DNA from: an uncultured Bryobacteraceae bacterium
GTDB lineage: Bacteria > Acidobacteriota > Terriglobia > Bryobacterales > Bryobacteraceae
DNA length: 64,000 nucleotides
NCBI GenBank assembly: GCA_938003835.1
Contig: CALKXJ010000004.1
Location: 1 to 64,000, forward strand
Reading direction: 5' to 3'
Part shown: in pieces, positions 34,845 through 45,835 of the stretch
Layout: each line of letters opens with the position of its first letter
How positions within the stretch are numbered: the stretch's first letter is position 1
Program-made: the position numbers and the translations under genes
The notes under the pieces: generated by a model
The model's database searches: none
Told to the model about the DNA's origin: nothing
Seen by the model: only the letters and a program-made list of their open reading frames with translations

Positions 34845-37800
34845 ATGCCATTAGCGAGAATTCCGTTCCTGCTCTTGGTGTGCCTTGCCGGTGTCGGGCT
34901 TCTGATCGGCCAGACGCCGACCGGCACGTTGCAGGGGACGGTGCAAGACTCTTCGGGGGCCTTCGTCCCGGACGCGAAGGTCACCATCACCAATGTCGCC
35001 ACCAACGAGACGATAACGCTCACCACCGACGCGACGGGCCGCTACATCCGGCCCTTCCTGCCGCCCGGCACCTACACCATCGCGGTAGAGAAGGAAGGGT
35101 TCCGGACGGTGCGGCAGGAGAATGTCCGCCTGAACGTGGGACAGAACCGGACGGTCAACCTCACGCTCGAAGTGGGCGTCGTCACCGAGCAGATCCAGAT
35201 CACGGCCGCCCCGCCGCCGCTCGACGTCAACAGCGCCACCATCGGCCAGGTGATCGAGAACAAACGGATCATGGATCTGCCGCTCAACGGCCGCGCGGTG
35301 TTCAGCCTCGCCAACCTCACGCCGGGCGTCAATCCCACCGGCGGCGGCGCCACGCCGCATATGGGGGGTGCCCGAAACGCCATCAGCGAACTCCAGATCG
35401 ACGGCGTCACCGACATCGCGCCGGAAAACAACATCGGCATCAATGCCCGGGTCTATGAGCCGCAGGTGGATGCCGTCGAAGAGTTCAACGTCCAGATCAA
35501 CTCCCTGTCGGCAGAATACGGCCGATTTGCCGGCGGCGTCATCAACGTGGTGACCAAGTCCGGCACCAACCGCTTCCACGGCACCGCCTACAACTATCTC
35601 CGCAATAGCAAGATGGATGCCAACAACTTCTTTGCCAACCGCGCCGGCCGGCCCAAGGGGAGCTTCAAGCGCAATCAGTGGGGCGGCACCGCGGGCGGCC
35701 CGATCTACATTCCGGGCCTCTACGACGGCCGCGACCGGTCATTCTTCTTCGCCGGCTTTGAGGCCACCAACGCGCGGAGCCTCTCAGTCTACACCGGCAC
35801 GATGCCGCTCGAGCCCTGGCGGATCGGCGACTTTTCCGAACTCAGGACGTCGGCGGGCGTGCCGATCACCATCTACGATCCTCTGACGGGTCGTCCCGAT
35901 CCAGCGAATCCGGGCCGCTTCATCCGCGACCCGTTCCCCGGCAACCGCATTCCCACGGTCCGGCAGGACAAGGTGGCGCAAAACCTGATGAAGTACTTTC
36001 CGGCGCCAAACACCACGCCGACCAACCCCTATACCGGTGCGAACAACTTCACCAACTCGGGCACTGCACCCTCAGACAGTTACCGGGTAGACACCCGGGT
36101 GGATCAGAACTGGCGAGACTGGTGGCGGATGTTCGTGCGCGTGTCGACCTCCTGGTATGAGAGCCAGTCATTCAACGGCTTCGGTAACCTTGCCACCTCG
36201 AGCGGCGGCAGCCGCGGGGATGGTCGGGCCGTCCATCTGGCGCTCGATCATACCCTGACCTTCAATCCCACGCTGATCGGCAACCTGCGCTACGGCTTTG
36301 GACGGACTCGCTCAACGAACAGGCCGATCTCGGACGGCATCGATCATACGCAGCTGGGCTTTCCTGCCTACCTGGCGCAGGCGGCGGCGCTCGAGGGCAA
36401 GGAGTTCCCGCGCTTCGACTTTTCGGGCGCGGTGGCCAGCCTTGGCCAGTCCGGCTGGACGCGGCTGTTCATGGCGCCCATGGTGCACACGCTCACCGGC
36501 AGCATGACCAAGATCCTCCCCGCGCACACGATCAAGTTCGGAGGCGAGTATCGCAAGCTCCTGATCAACTTCCAGCAGGCCGGCTATCCCTCGTCGCAGT
36601 ACAGCTTCAGCAACGGCTGGACGCAGCAGGAGATCGCCACCTCGAGCCCCACGGCCGGCTTCCCTGTGGCCTCCTTCCTGCTCGGCCTGCCCGCCGGTGG
36701 CCAGATGACGCATGACGGCACGGCAGCCTCGGCCAGCTCTTACTTTGCCGGCTATATTCAGGACGACTGGAAGCTCACCCGGAAGCTGACGCTCAACGTG
36801 GGCCTGCGTTACGAAATTGACCGGCCGCGCACCGAGCGCTTCAACCGTTACTCGTTCTTCGATATGTATGCTCCATCGCCCATCGCCGGGAAGGTTCCGG
36901 CTTCCGCCTGTCCGGCCTGCGGCAACCTGCGCGGCGCCATGCACTTCGTCACGCCGGAGAACCGGCGCCAGACGCCGGCCGACGCCAACAACTGGGGACC
37001 CCGCTTCGGCCTTGCCTGGCAGGTGACCTCCAAAATGGCGATCCGCAGCGGTTACGCCCTGACCTACGCGCCTTCGGCGTTGCAAGCCTCCGGCACCACC
37101 GGCGCCAGCGGCATGGAGGGCTTTCGTACAACGACGCCGTTTTACAGCACCTTCGACAGCATGCGCACCATCTACACCACGCTCAGCAATCCCTTCCCGG
37201 CCGGCTTCAACTTCCCGCCGGGCCGGTCCCTCGGCGCCGCCACCAACATCGGTCTGGGCATCGGCGAGTCGAACTTCGACGCCTACAAGAACTCGCTGAT
37301 TCACCAGTGGAACTTCAACATCCAGCATGAGCTGCCCGGCAACATCGTGGCTGAGATCGGCTACCTGGGCAACCGGGGTCTGGGCCTGGTGGACGGCGAC
37401 GGTACTTACCAGTACAACCAGTTGCACCCGGACATGATGAAGCTGGGTTCGGAGCTGCTCAAGATCGTCGACAATCCCTTCTACGGCGTGATTACGAATC
37501 CGCTCTCGGCGTTGAGCCGGCCGACGGCCGAGTACCGGCAGACGCTGCGGCCCTGGCCGCACTACACCAGCGTCGGCTCGTTCCGCAAGCCGAGGGCGGA
37601 CTCCATCTACCACGGCATGACGTTGCGCATCGACAAGCGCTTTTCGCAGGGCGTGAGCTTCCTGGTCGCCTACACCGCGGGAAAGGTGATCGATAACGCC
37701 TCCTCGGCGGTGAGCTTCCTCGGCCCGATCGCCAGCTCGGTCGAGCTCGGTATCGGCGCTTCGAAGCTTGACTCTTACAACCGCCGCCTGGAGCGGTCCG

Positions 37801-38375
37801 TCTCCTCGATGGATGTGGCGCAGCGCTTCGTCGTCAGCTACATCTACGAGCTGCCCTTCGGGCAAGGGAAGCGCTTCCTGGCGGATACGCCGCCGGTGGT
37901 GAAGCAACTGGTGAGCGGCTGGCAGATCAACGGCATCACCACGCTCCAGAGCGGCGTGCCGATGATTGTGGCGGCGCTCAGCAACAACACCTTCATCTTC
38001 ACCACCTCGCAGCGGCTCAACAACAACGGCCGCAGCGCGCGCATCACCGGAGGCACCACCGACGAGCGGCTGGCCCGGTGGTTCGACACCAGCGTCTTCT
38101 CCCAGCCGGCATCCTACACCTTCGGCAACGTCAGCCGCACGCTGCCCGATGTGCGCGTACCCGGCCAGCGCAACACGGATCTGTCGATCTTCAAGAACAC
38201 CTACTTTGCTGAGAACAAGTTCAACCTGCAATACCGCGTTGAGATGTTCAACGCTTTCAACACGCCGCAGTTCGGCCGGCCCGGTCCGGGTTTCGGCTAT
38301 GGCAACTTTGGCGTCATTTCCAGCACGGCGGTGTCGCCGCGGCAGATCCAGATGGCGCTCAAGCTCATCTGGTAA
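34845..38375 (+). CDS. Oar-type TonB-dependent outer-membrane receptor
   Basis: A 1176-aa outer-membrane receptor. The signal peptide (~1-22, LLVCLAGVGLLIGQ) is followed by a carboxypeptidase-regulatory domain (~27-110, GTLQGTVQDSSGAFVPDAKV), a plug domain (VIENKRIMDLPLNGRAVFSLAN), and a large barrel ending in KLIW. It parallels the receptor at 28242, so the two may be paralogues with different substrates. It has a near-consensus promoter and an intrinsic terminator, so it is expressed on its own. Two secreted glycoside hydrolase genes follow on the same strand, pointing to polysaccharide uptake. Confidence 0.88.
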   Translation: MPLARIPFLLLVCLAGVGLLIGQTPTGTLQGTVQDSSGAFVPDAKVTITNVATNETITLTTDATGRYIRPFLPPGTYTIAVEKEGFRTVRQENVRLNVGQNRTVNLTLEVGVVTEQIQITAAPPPLDVNSATIGQVIENKRIMDLPLNGRAVFSLANLTPGVNPTGGGATPHMGGARNAISELQIDGVTDIAPENNIGINARVYEPQVDAVEEFNVQINSLSAEYGRFAGGVINVVTKSGTNRFHGTAYNYLRNSKMDANNFFANRAGRPKGSFKRNQWGGTAGGPIYIPGLYDGRDRSFFFAGFEATNARSLSVYTGTMPLEPWRIGDFSELRTSAGVPITIYDPLTGRPDPANPGRFIRDPFPGNRIPTVRQDKVAQNLMKYFPAPNTTPTNPYTGANNFTNSGTAPSDSYRVDTRVDQNWRDWWRMFVRVSTSWYESQSFNGFGNLATSSGGSRGDGRAVHLALDHTLTFNPTLIGNLRYGFGRTRSTNRPISDGIDHTQLGFPAYLAQAAALEGKEFPRFDFSGAVASLGQSGWTRLFMAPMVHTLTGSMTKILPAHTIKFGGEYRKLLINFQQAGYPSSQYSFSNGWTQQEIATSSPTAGFPVASFLLGLPAGGQMTHDGTAASASSYFAGYIQDDWKLTRKLTLNVGLRYEIDRPRTERFNRYSFFDMYAPSPIAGKVPASACPACGNLRGAMHFVTPENRRQTPADANNWGPRFGLAWQVTSKMAIRSGYALTYAPSALQASGTTGASGMEGFRTTTPFYSTFDSMRTIYTTLSNPFPAGFNFPPGRSLGAATNIGLGIGESNFDAYKNSLIHQWNFNIQHELPGNIVAEIGYLGNRGLGLVDGDGTYQYNQLHPDMMKLGSELLKIVDNPFYGVITNPLSALSRPTAEYRQTLRPWPHYTSVGSFRKPRADSIYHGMTLRIDKRFSQGVSFLVAYTAGKVIDNASSAVSFLGPIASSVELGIGASKLDSYNRRLERSVSSMDVAQRFVVSYIYELPFGQGKRFLADTPPVVKQLVSGWQINGITTLQSGVPMIVAALSNNTFIFTTSQRLNNNGRSARITGGTTDERLARWFDTSVFSQPASYTFGNVSRTLPDVRVPGQRNTDLSIFKNTYFAENKFNLQYRVEMFNAFNTPQFGRPGPGFGYGNFGVISSTAVSPRQIQMALKLIW

Positions 38376-38399
38376 GGCCGGGCCTCACCACCCCCACCG

Positions 38400-38429
38400 G
38401 CGCCTCCCGGTCGCATGGCCGGGAGGCGC
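38400..38429 (+). terminator. intrinsic terminator after second receptor
   Basis: An 11-bp perfect stem (GCGCCTCCCGG and CCGGGAGGCGC) around TCGCATGG, followed by the weak T tract TTCTT. It lies 25 bp after the receptor stop and before the ATG at 38448. Confidence 0.65.
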
Positions 38430-38447
38430 TTCTTGAACGTCCCTCCG

Positions 38448-40262
38448 ATGCGACGCTTCCCGTTCTGCTTCTTCACAGTATTCGTTTGCCTCATCGATTC
38501 CGCTGGAGCAGGCACCAGCCGCTGGGCCGCCCGCGAGCCGCTGCGCATCAGCGCCCTCGAGGTCCTGACCGAGAATCCGGCCCAGTGGCGGCGGCTCGAG
38601 TTCCGCGCCCAGATCAGCGGCACCTACGAGACGCCGTTCGACGAGAACGAGGTCGCCGTGGACGCCGAGGTGGCGACCCCTTCCGGGCGCACGCTGCGGG
38701 TGCCGGCTTTCTTCTATCAGGAATTCGAGCGGCGCGTGCGCGGGCGCGCCGACGGCACCACGCAGGAGATCATGACGGCCGTCGGGCCGCCCGAATGGCG
38801 CGTGCGCTATCTGCCGGCCGAGGCGGGGCGGCACTCCGTACGCATCCTCGCCCGGGATCGCACGGGCAAGGCCGAGTCCGCCCCCCTCACCGTCCTGGTG
38901 GCCCCCGGCCCCGGCCGAGGCTTTATCCGCGTCTCCAAACGCGATCCGCATTATTTCGAGTTCGACGACGGCACGCCCTACTTCGCCATCGGCATGAACA
39001 TCGTCGAGGGGCCCCTTTCCGAGTACTACCGCTGGATTCCCCGCCTGGCCAAGAACGGTGGAAACTTTTCGCGGTTGTGGATCGGCCACCCGCACTTCGC
39101 CCTCGAGCTGGGGCCCATGGGCGAGTACCGTCTCGACGCCGCCTGGAAGCTCGACCGGGTGATGGAGCTCTCCGAGGAGTACGGCATTCACCAGAAGATG
39201 TGCATCGACTGGATCCGCCACATCACGCCCAAGGGCGAGCCGCGCAAGCAGTTCGACCTCGAGGACTACGCCTACAGCGTCAGCAACGGCGGCCCCTGCC
39301 GGAACATGCGCGATTTCTTCGAACTTCCGGAAGCGCGGCGGCTCTTCAAGAACCGCCTCCGCTACACCGTGGCCCGCTGGGGCGCGAGTACTCATGTGAT
39401 GGCCTGGGAGCTCTGGAACGAGATCAATGCCATTGATCGCACGGTGCGCGACGACCGCTCCCTGATCCTCGACTGGAACCGCGAGATGTGCCGATATCTG
39501 AAATCGATCGACCCGGCCCGGCACCTGACCACCAACAGCCTCGGCTCGAGCGGCTTCTGGGAAGAGATGTGGCAGATGCCAGAGAACGACTTCGCCCAGA
39601 TGCACAACTACTACGGCTGGCACCGGCCTGAGGACGAGGAGCTGGCGCGCGATATGGCGGGCCTGATGATCAAGTGGCTCGAACCGGTGCGGCACTTCTT
39701 TAAGCCTTATCTGTTTGCCGAGTTCGGCGTGATTCGCGAGAAGCCCGAAATCCGGGCCCTGTGTGACGCCGACACTCAGGGAGTGCATCTGCACAACGGG
39801 CTATGGGCGCCCCTGGCCTACGGCGCCGCCGGCACCGGGCACATCTGGTGGTGGGGCGATTATGTAGACCCCAAGAACCTCTACTACCACTTCGCGCCGG
39901 TGGCCCGCTTCGTCGAGGGCATCCCGTGGACGACGGCGGGCTTCCGTCAGGCGACCATCGATTCGGCGCACGAGCAGCTCCGGGTGCTGGGCCTGCGGGG
40001 CGAGCCGCTGTCGATCCTTTGGGTGCACAACAAGCTGCACACCTGGTGGCGGGTGGTGCACAAGGAGCCGGTGCCGCCCGTGCCGCCCTCGGAGCTCGCG
40101 CTGGCCGAAATGCGGGACGGCCGCTATCGCGTCGAAATCTGGGATACCTGGAAGGGCGGCGTGCTTTCCCGCGCCGAGATCCGAGCTGCCGGCGGCAAGC
40201 TGCGCATCCGGCTGCCGGAGCTCGCGCGAGACGTGGCGCTGAAGATCTACCCGGGCCGATGA
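38448..40262 (+). CDS. secreted DUF5060 / GH5-like glycoside hydrolase
   Basis: A 604-aa exported enzyme. A signal peptide (~1-21, FFTVFVCLIDSAGAG) is followed by an Ig-like DUF5060 domain (~35-155) and a (beta/alpha)8 clan-A-like hydrolase domain. The acid/base Glu325 lies in AWELWNEIN, and the candidate nucleophile Glu425 in LFAEFGVI. Sequence around WWWGDYVDPKN (~470) matches substrate-binding tryptophans. Polysaccharide target unknown. The ATG at 38448 rather than the frame start at 38415 was chosen because it gives the signal peptide and avoids the terminator hairpin. Confidence 0.8.
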   Translation: MRRFPFCFFTVFVCLIDSAGAGTSRWAAREPLRISALEVLTENPAQWRRLEFRAQISGTYETPFDENEVAVDAEVATPSGRTLRVPAFFYQEFERRVRGRADGTTQEIMTAVGPPEWRVRYLPAEAGRHSVRILARDRTGKAESAPLTVLVAPGPGRGFIRVSKRDPHYFEFDDGTPYFAIGMNIVEGPLSEYYRWIPRLAKNGGNFSRLWIGHPHFALELGPMGEYRLDAAWKLDRVMELSEEYGIHQKMCIDWIRHITPKGEPRKQFDLEDYAYSVSNGGPCRNMRDFFELPEARRLFKNRLRYTVARWGASTHVMAWELWNEINAIDRTVRDDRSLILDWNREMCRYLKSIDPARHLTTNSLGSSGFWEEMWQMPENDFAQMHNYYGWHRPEDEELARDMAGLMIKWLEPVRHFFKPYLFAEFGVIREKPEIRALCDADTQGVHLHNGLWAPLAYGAAGTGHIWWWGDYVDPKNLYYHFAPVARFVEGIPWTTAGFRQATIDSAHEQLRVLGLRGEPLSILWVHNKLHTWWRVVHKEPVPPVPPSELALAEMRDGRYRVEIWDTWKGGVLSRAEIRAAGGKLRIRLPELARDVALKIYPGR

Positions 40263-40297
40263 GGCTGCCGAACGCGCCGGCGTGAAGGAGACCGGCC

Positions 40298-42199
40298 ATG
40301 AGAAGGTTTCTGCTTTTGCTTCTGGTTCCGATCTCAGCCGCCGCGCTCGAACAGGCGGCCTACGACAGCACCGGGCGCATCATCGCACTGCTCTCCACGG
40401 CCGAAGACCTCGAGGTGACGTCAGATCTGGTGGCGGTTCTTCCCAACGGCAAGCGCGTGCCGATCCAGGTGCGCACGCCCCGGACGCCGATCCGGCGGGA
40501 GCCTGACCGGCTGGTCTGGCACGGCGAGTTCGAGCTTCCCGATGCGAGCCGCGGCCGCTGGGAGATTCGCGCCGAGGAGAAGAGCTCCGGCCTCGACTAC
40601 GCGATCTCGATCAGGCCCGAGGCGCCGCTCGAGCTCGACCGCATCGAATTCGTGCTCGACTTACCCCGGCGCGTCTTCCTCGACGGCCGCGCGCTCGCAG
40701 ACTCGGGCGAGGCGATCCGCCTGCCGGTGGCCAAGCCGCCGGACGTGGTCTTCTTCCGCGGCGAGGTTTCTTCCCTCCGCTTCCAGGACGCCGGCGGGCA
40801 ATGGGAGATGGAGCTCGGGCTCGCCGACCGCCGCAGCGTCGCTTTGGTCGATCGTTTCGATAGCTCGGGCCGCTCCTATCAGGTGCGCATGGTTATTCAG
40901 GAAGGCGTGCGAGCCGGCCAGGAGGCCGCCGTCAGGGCCACGCTCCGGCTGAACCGCGTCCCCAGGGAATATCGGCCCGCGCACCTCAGCCTGGACGCCT
41001 CCCGAGTCCGCTACCGCTTTGACGGCTTCGGCGGCAACTACTGCTGGAACAATCTCTCGCCCGCCTCCGCCTACACGCTCGAGAATCTGAAGATCGCCTG
41101 GGGCCGCACCGAGATGAAGCTGCGCGCGTGGGACAAGGAGCGCGACAATCCGGGCGCCGCCCTGCGCGCGGACTTCGAGGTGATGCGCCGCTTCCAGACA
41201 ATGGGCGTTCTGTACGTCATCAGCATCTGGTGGCTGCCGGAGCGCTTCTACACCGACCCTTACGAGAAGCCGCGCAGCCAGCATTTTCGTCAGATCGATC
41301 CCGAGCGCTGGGAGGAGCTGCTCGATCTGGTGGGCTCCTATCTTGTGTACGCCAAGAATGCCTGGGGCGTGGAGCCGGACCTGTTCTCGTTCAACGAGCC
41401 GAACATCGGCGTCTATGTCGGCTTCGATCCGGAGGCGCATGCCAAGGCGATCAAGCGCTTCGGGGCGCACTTCGAGAAGCTGGGGCTGAAGACGCGGATG
41501 CTGCTCGGCGACGCCACCGGCCCGCGCAATACTCACACCTACGTGCTGGCGGCGGCCGCCGACGCTGAGGCGATGCGCTACGTCGGCGCGGTGGCTTTCC
41601 ATTCCTGGGGCGGGGCCACCGCGGAACAGTACGCCGCCTGGGGCGAGGTGGGCGAGTGGCTGGGCCTGCCGCTGCTCGTATCCGAACTGGGTCTCGATGC
41701 CGCGGCCTATCACACGCGCTCCTGGGACAGCTTCCACTACGGGCTTCGCGAGACCCGGCTGGCGCAGGAGGTGCTGCTCCACGCCCGCCCGCAAGGCACG
41801 CAGTACTGGCAGTTCACCAACGATTACAGCCTGGTGCGCGTCCGCGACGACGGCTCGGTGGAGCCGACCGCGCGCTTCTGGCTGATGAAGCACTTCACGG
41901 ACCTGACGCCCCGCAAGTCCGAAGCCCTCGCCACCAGCTCGGACCAGCCCTTGGTGCTGTTCACAGCCTTTCGCGCCGCCGGCTCCTACACGCTGCACAT
42001 TCTCAACCTCGGCGGCGGGCGCACGGTCGTGCTCGAAGGTTTGCCCGAGCTGGACTGGCAGGCGGTCGAGACCACCGAGACGAACCACTTTGCGCGCCGC
42101 CCTGCTGGGAGGCCCGGGCAGGGAAGGCTCGAGCTGGCTCTGCCCCCGCGATCGTTGACGACGCTCACCGGAGAAGCGCCGGGCTCGACTTCGCCGTGA
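40298..42199 (+). CDS. secreted clan-A glycoside hydrolase (GH30/GH39-like)
   Basis: A 633-aa secreted protein. A short signal (LLLLLVPISAAAL) is followed by a beta-rich N-terminal domain (~25-225) and a (beta/alpha)8-like domain that starts FDGFGGNYCWNN (~241-252), characteristic of GH30-like enzymes. The acid/base candidate is Glu367 in FSFNEPNIG, the nucleophile candidate Glu463 in LLVSELGL, followed by a C-terminal beta-sandwich (LHILNLGGGRTVVLE). GAAGGAGA lies 11 bp upstream of the ATG. It follows the GH5-like gene by 35 bp and probably acts with it on one glycan. Confidence 0.75.
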   Translation: MRRFLLLLLVPISAAALEQAAYDSTGRIIALLSTAEDLEVTSDLVAVLPNGKRVPIQVRTPRTPIRREPDRLVWHGEFELPDASRGRWEIRAEEKSSGLDYAISIRPEAPLELDRIEFVLDLPRRVFLDGRALADSGEAIRLPVAKPPDVVFFRGEVSSLRFQDAGGQWEMELGLADRRSVALVDRFDSSGRSYQVRMVIQEGVRAGQEAAVRATLRLNRVPREYRPAHLSLDASRVRYRFDGFGGNYCWNNLSPASAYTLENLKIAWGRTEMKLRAWDKERDNPGAALRADFEVMRRFQTMGVLYVISIWWLPERFYTDPYEKPRSQHFRQIDPERWEELLDLVGSYLVYAKNAWGVEPDLFSFNEPNIGVYVGFDPEAHAKAIKRFGAHFEKLGLKTRMLLGDATGPRNTHTYVLAAAADAEAMRYVGAVAFHSWGGATAEQYAAWGEVGEWLGLPLLVSELGLDAAAYHTRSWDSFHYGLRETRLAQEVLLHARPQGTQYWQFTNDYSLVRVRDDGSVEPTARFWLMKHFTDLTPRKSEALATSSDQPLVLFTAFRAAGSYTLHILNLGGGRTVVLEGLPELDWQAVETTETNHFARRPAGRPGQGRLELALPPRSLTTLTGEAPGSTSP

Positions 42200-42214
42200 G
42201 CGTCGCCGGCCCGA

Positions 42215-43871
<1,657 letters not shown>

Positions 43872-43921
43872 AAGCTTGGTTCCTTGCTCTCGATTACGGG
43901 AGTCTGCGGCTTGTGGAAGCC

Positions 43922-43947
43922 GGCCCGGAAGCGCGCGCCTTCCGGCC
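43922..43947 (-). promoter_or_regulatory. leader hairpin of rplU
   Basis: A 9-bp stem with one bulged base: GGCC-C-GGAAG pairs with CTTCC-GGCC around CGCGCGC. It lies between the putative -10 and the rplU start and could be an autoregulatory ribosomal leader, a known type for L21. Confidence 0.4.
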
Positions 43948-43996
43948 ACGCCTTCTGATTGTACAACAAGCGCGCCGGCGGCCGCCACCCGACCAC

Positions 43997-45835
43997 TCAG
44001 AGCGAGAGGACGAACTCTTCGAGGTCGCGAATTTCCTGCTCGCTGAGCTTGGAGGTGACGCCGTGGCGGTCTTCGGGATTGTGAACTGTCAGCACGTCGC
44101 GGATGGTGGCGGCGCGCCCGTCGCACAGGTACGGGCCGGTTCGCCAGACCTCGATGAGGGTGGGCGTATCGTACTTGCGCCCGGCGTCGACCCCCGCCCC
44201 GGTGCCGACGTCGTGCTGTTTTTGGTCGGTGTAGTAGGGCGGCGGATGGCAGGAGGCGCAGCCGGCCTTCTCGAAGACTCTCCTGCCCCGCTCGGCCGCC
44301 GGGCTGAGCTTCCCGTTCACGAGGAACGGACTCGGCACGGGCCGAAGAGACTTGAGCCAGGCATCGACGGCGGCCGCTTCTTCCTCGCGCCTCGGGGAGA
44401 AGAGGATTACCCGGAAGCCCGCCCGCACGGCCACCTCCGCCCGCTCCCGCACGCCGCTTAGCATCGCCGGCGGCGTCTCGTGCGACATCAGCAGGCTCTT
44501 GGTGCTCTTGGCGTTGCCGGTGCCGTCGTTCAGCAGATCCCAGTTGAGCCCGTCGACCCGCGCCTGGCTCGGGTGGCAGGTGGCGCAGCTCTGCCACTGC
44601 TGGTAGCTCCGGGAGGCGTCATGGAAGAGAAACTCCCCGCGCCGCTCGGTGGTCCACTCGCGCGAGCTTGCCAGCTCGATCGAGCTCACCTGCGGTGAGC
44701 CGCTCGCCGCCAGATCGACGACCCCCACGCTTTCAGAGAAATATTCCGCCGCGTAAGCCTTGCCGCCCGCCAGAGCCAGGCCCCGCGGCCCCAGCCCGGT
44801 GAGCTTGACTCGACGCCGGATGCCCTCGACCAGCCGGAAGTCGGGTGGAGGAAGCGACGTCTGGAAGGCGCTGCGGCGGGCGGCTTCACGATAGGGATTG
44901 GGCTTGCCGGCGATGCGGGCGTGCAGCGCTTCCCGATCGATCACGCTCAGCTCGTGCGTGCCGGCGTGCGAGACCACCAGCGAGCGCCCGTCGGCGGTGA
45001 CCGCCACGTCCCAGGGGTTGGCCGCTCCCAGCGTCTTTTCGTCGAGAACCACCGTGTAGAGGAGCGCCTGGGCGGCCGGGTCGATGATGCTCAGGGCATT
45101 CGTGTTCATCCAGCCGCGGTCGAGCTGGATGGTGACGAGCTGAAAGTGCGCCTGGATGTGCACCGCATAGGCGTAACGACCATCGGGACTGACGGTGACG
45201 CCGCGAACCCCCGTCGAGCCATTCGGCAGCGAGATATGCCGGGCCACGCGCTTGCTTTGGGTATCGATGACCGACACACGCGCCGCGACGAAGTCGCCGT
45301 CGGCCGGACCCACGGGCAGCAGGTTCGCCACCACCAGCCACCGGCCGTCGGGCGTCAGGGCGGCATCCACCGGCTCGCGCGGCACGGGAATCAGCCCTGT
45401 CTGCGCGCCGTCGGGTAGCTCGATGACCGCGACGGAATTGTCGAAGCGGTTCAACACATAAAGCGTGCCGCCGTCCGGACTCAGACGGGGCGCCACCGGA
45501 GTATGCCCGGCCGCGAGCGCGCGCACGATCCTTCCCGACGCCGCCTCGATCTCGAATACCTTGCCCTTGGGCGCGGCGCCGGTGACGTAAAGCGTGGCGC
45601 CGTCCGGCGCGAGACACAATCCTCCAGGAGGGTCCGGAAGCGCGATTCGACGCAGCACGGCGCCGGAGGCGGCGTCGAGCACCAGGACCGCATTCGCCGT
45701 TTCGGCGGCCACATAAAGGAGCCTGCCGCTCGGATCGACGGCCAACTCCGACGGCGACAGATACCGCGGTTCGCGGTCTCCGGCGAGCGCCGCCAGCAGG
45801 GCGGCGATCGTGACGGAAACAGCGAGAATTCTCAT
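43997..45835 (-). CDS. beta-propeller / di-heme cytochrome c peroxidase-like protein
   Basis: A 612-aa exported protein. A signal-like start (ILAVSVTIAALLAALAG) is followed by a YncE-like beta-propeller (~25-340, repeated SPDGRYAYAV and LSPDGGTLYVLNRF types), then a C-terminal part (~420-612) with two heme c sites, CATCH and CASCH, spaced as in MauG/cytochrome c peroxidases. Probably a periplasmic electron-transfer or oxidising protein. It overlaps the upstream TolB-like gene by 4 bp (45832-45835), so it is co-translated. Substrate unknown. Confidence 0.82.
   Translation of the reverse strand: MRILAVSVTIAALLAALAGDREPRYLSPSELAVDPSGRLLYVAAETANAVLVLDAASGAVLRRIALPDPPGGLCLAPDGATLYVTGAAPKGKVFEIEAASGRIVRALAAGHTPVAPRLSPDGGTLYVLNRFDNSVAVIELPDGAQTGLIPVPREPVDAALTPDGRWLVVANLLPVGPADGDFVAARVSVIDTQSKRVARHISLPNGSTGVRGVTVSPDGRYAYAVHIQAHFQLVTIQLDRGWMNTNALSIIDPAAQALLYTVVLDEKTLGAANPWDVAVTADGRSLVVSHAGTHELSVIDREALHARIAGKPNPYREAARRSAFQTSLPPPDFRLVEGIRRRVKLTGLGPRGLALAGGKAYAAEYFSESVGVVDLAASGSPQVSSIELASSREWTTERRGEFLFHDASRSYQQWQSCATCHPSQARVDGLNWDLLNDGTGNAKSTKSLLMSHETPPAMLSGVRERAEVAVRAGFRVILFSPRREEEAAAVDAWLKSLRPVPSPFLVNGKLSPAAERGRRVFEKAGCASCHPPPYYTDQKQHDVGTGAGVDAGRKYDTPTLIEVWRTGPYLCDGRAATIRDVLTVHNPEDRHGVTSKLSEQEIRDLEEFVLSL

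Noticed and set aside
36312-38231. 639-codon open frame opposite the second receptor gene
   Set aside because: Shadow of the GC-rich receptor gene; Arg/His/Val-rich composition with no domain, and no ribosome site.
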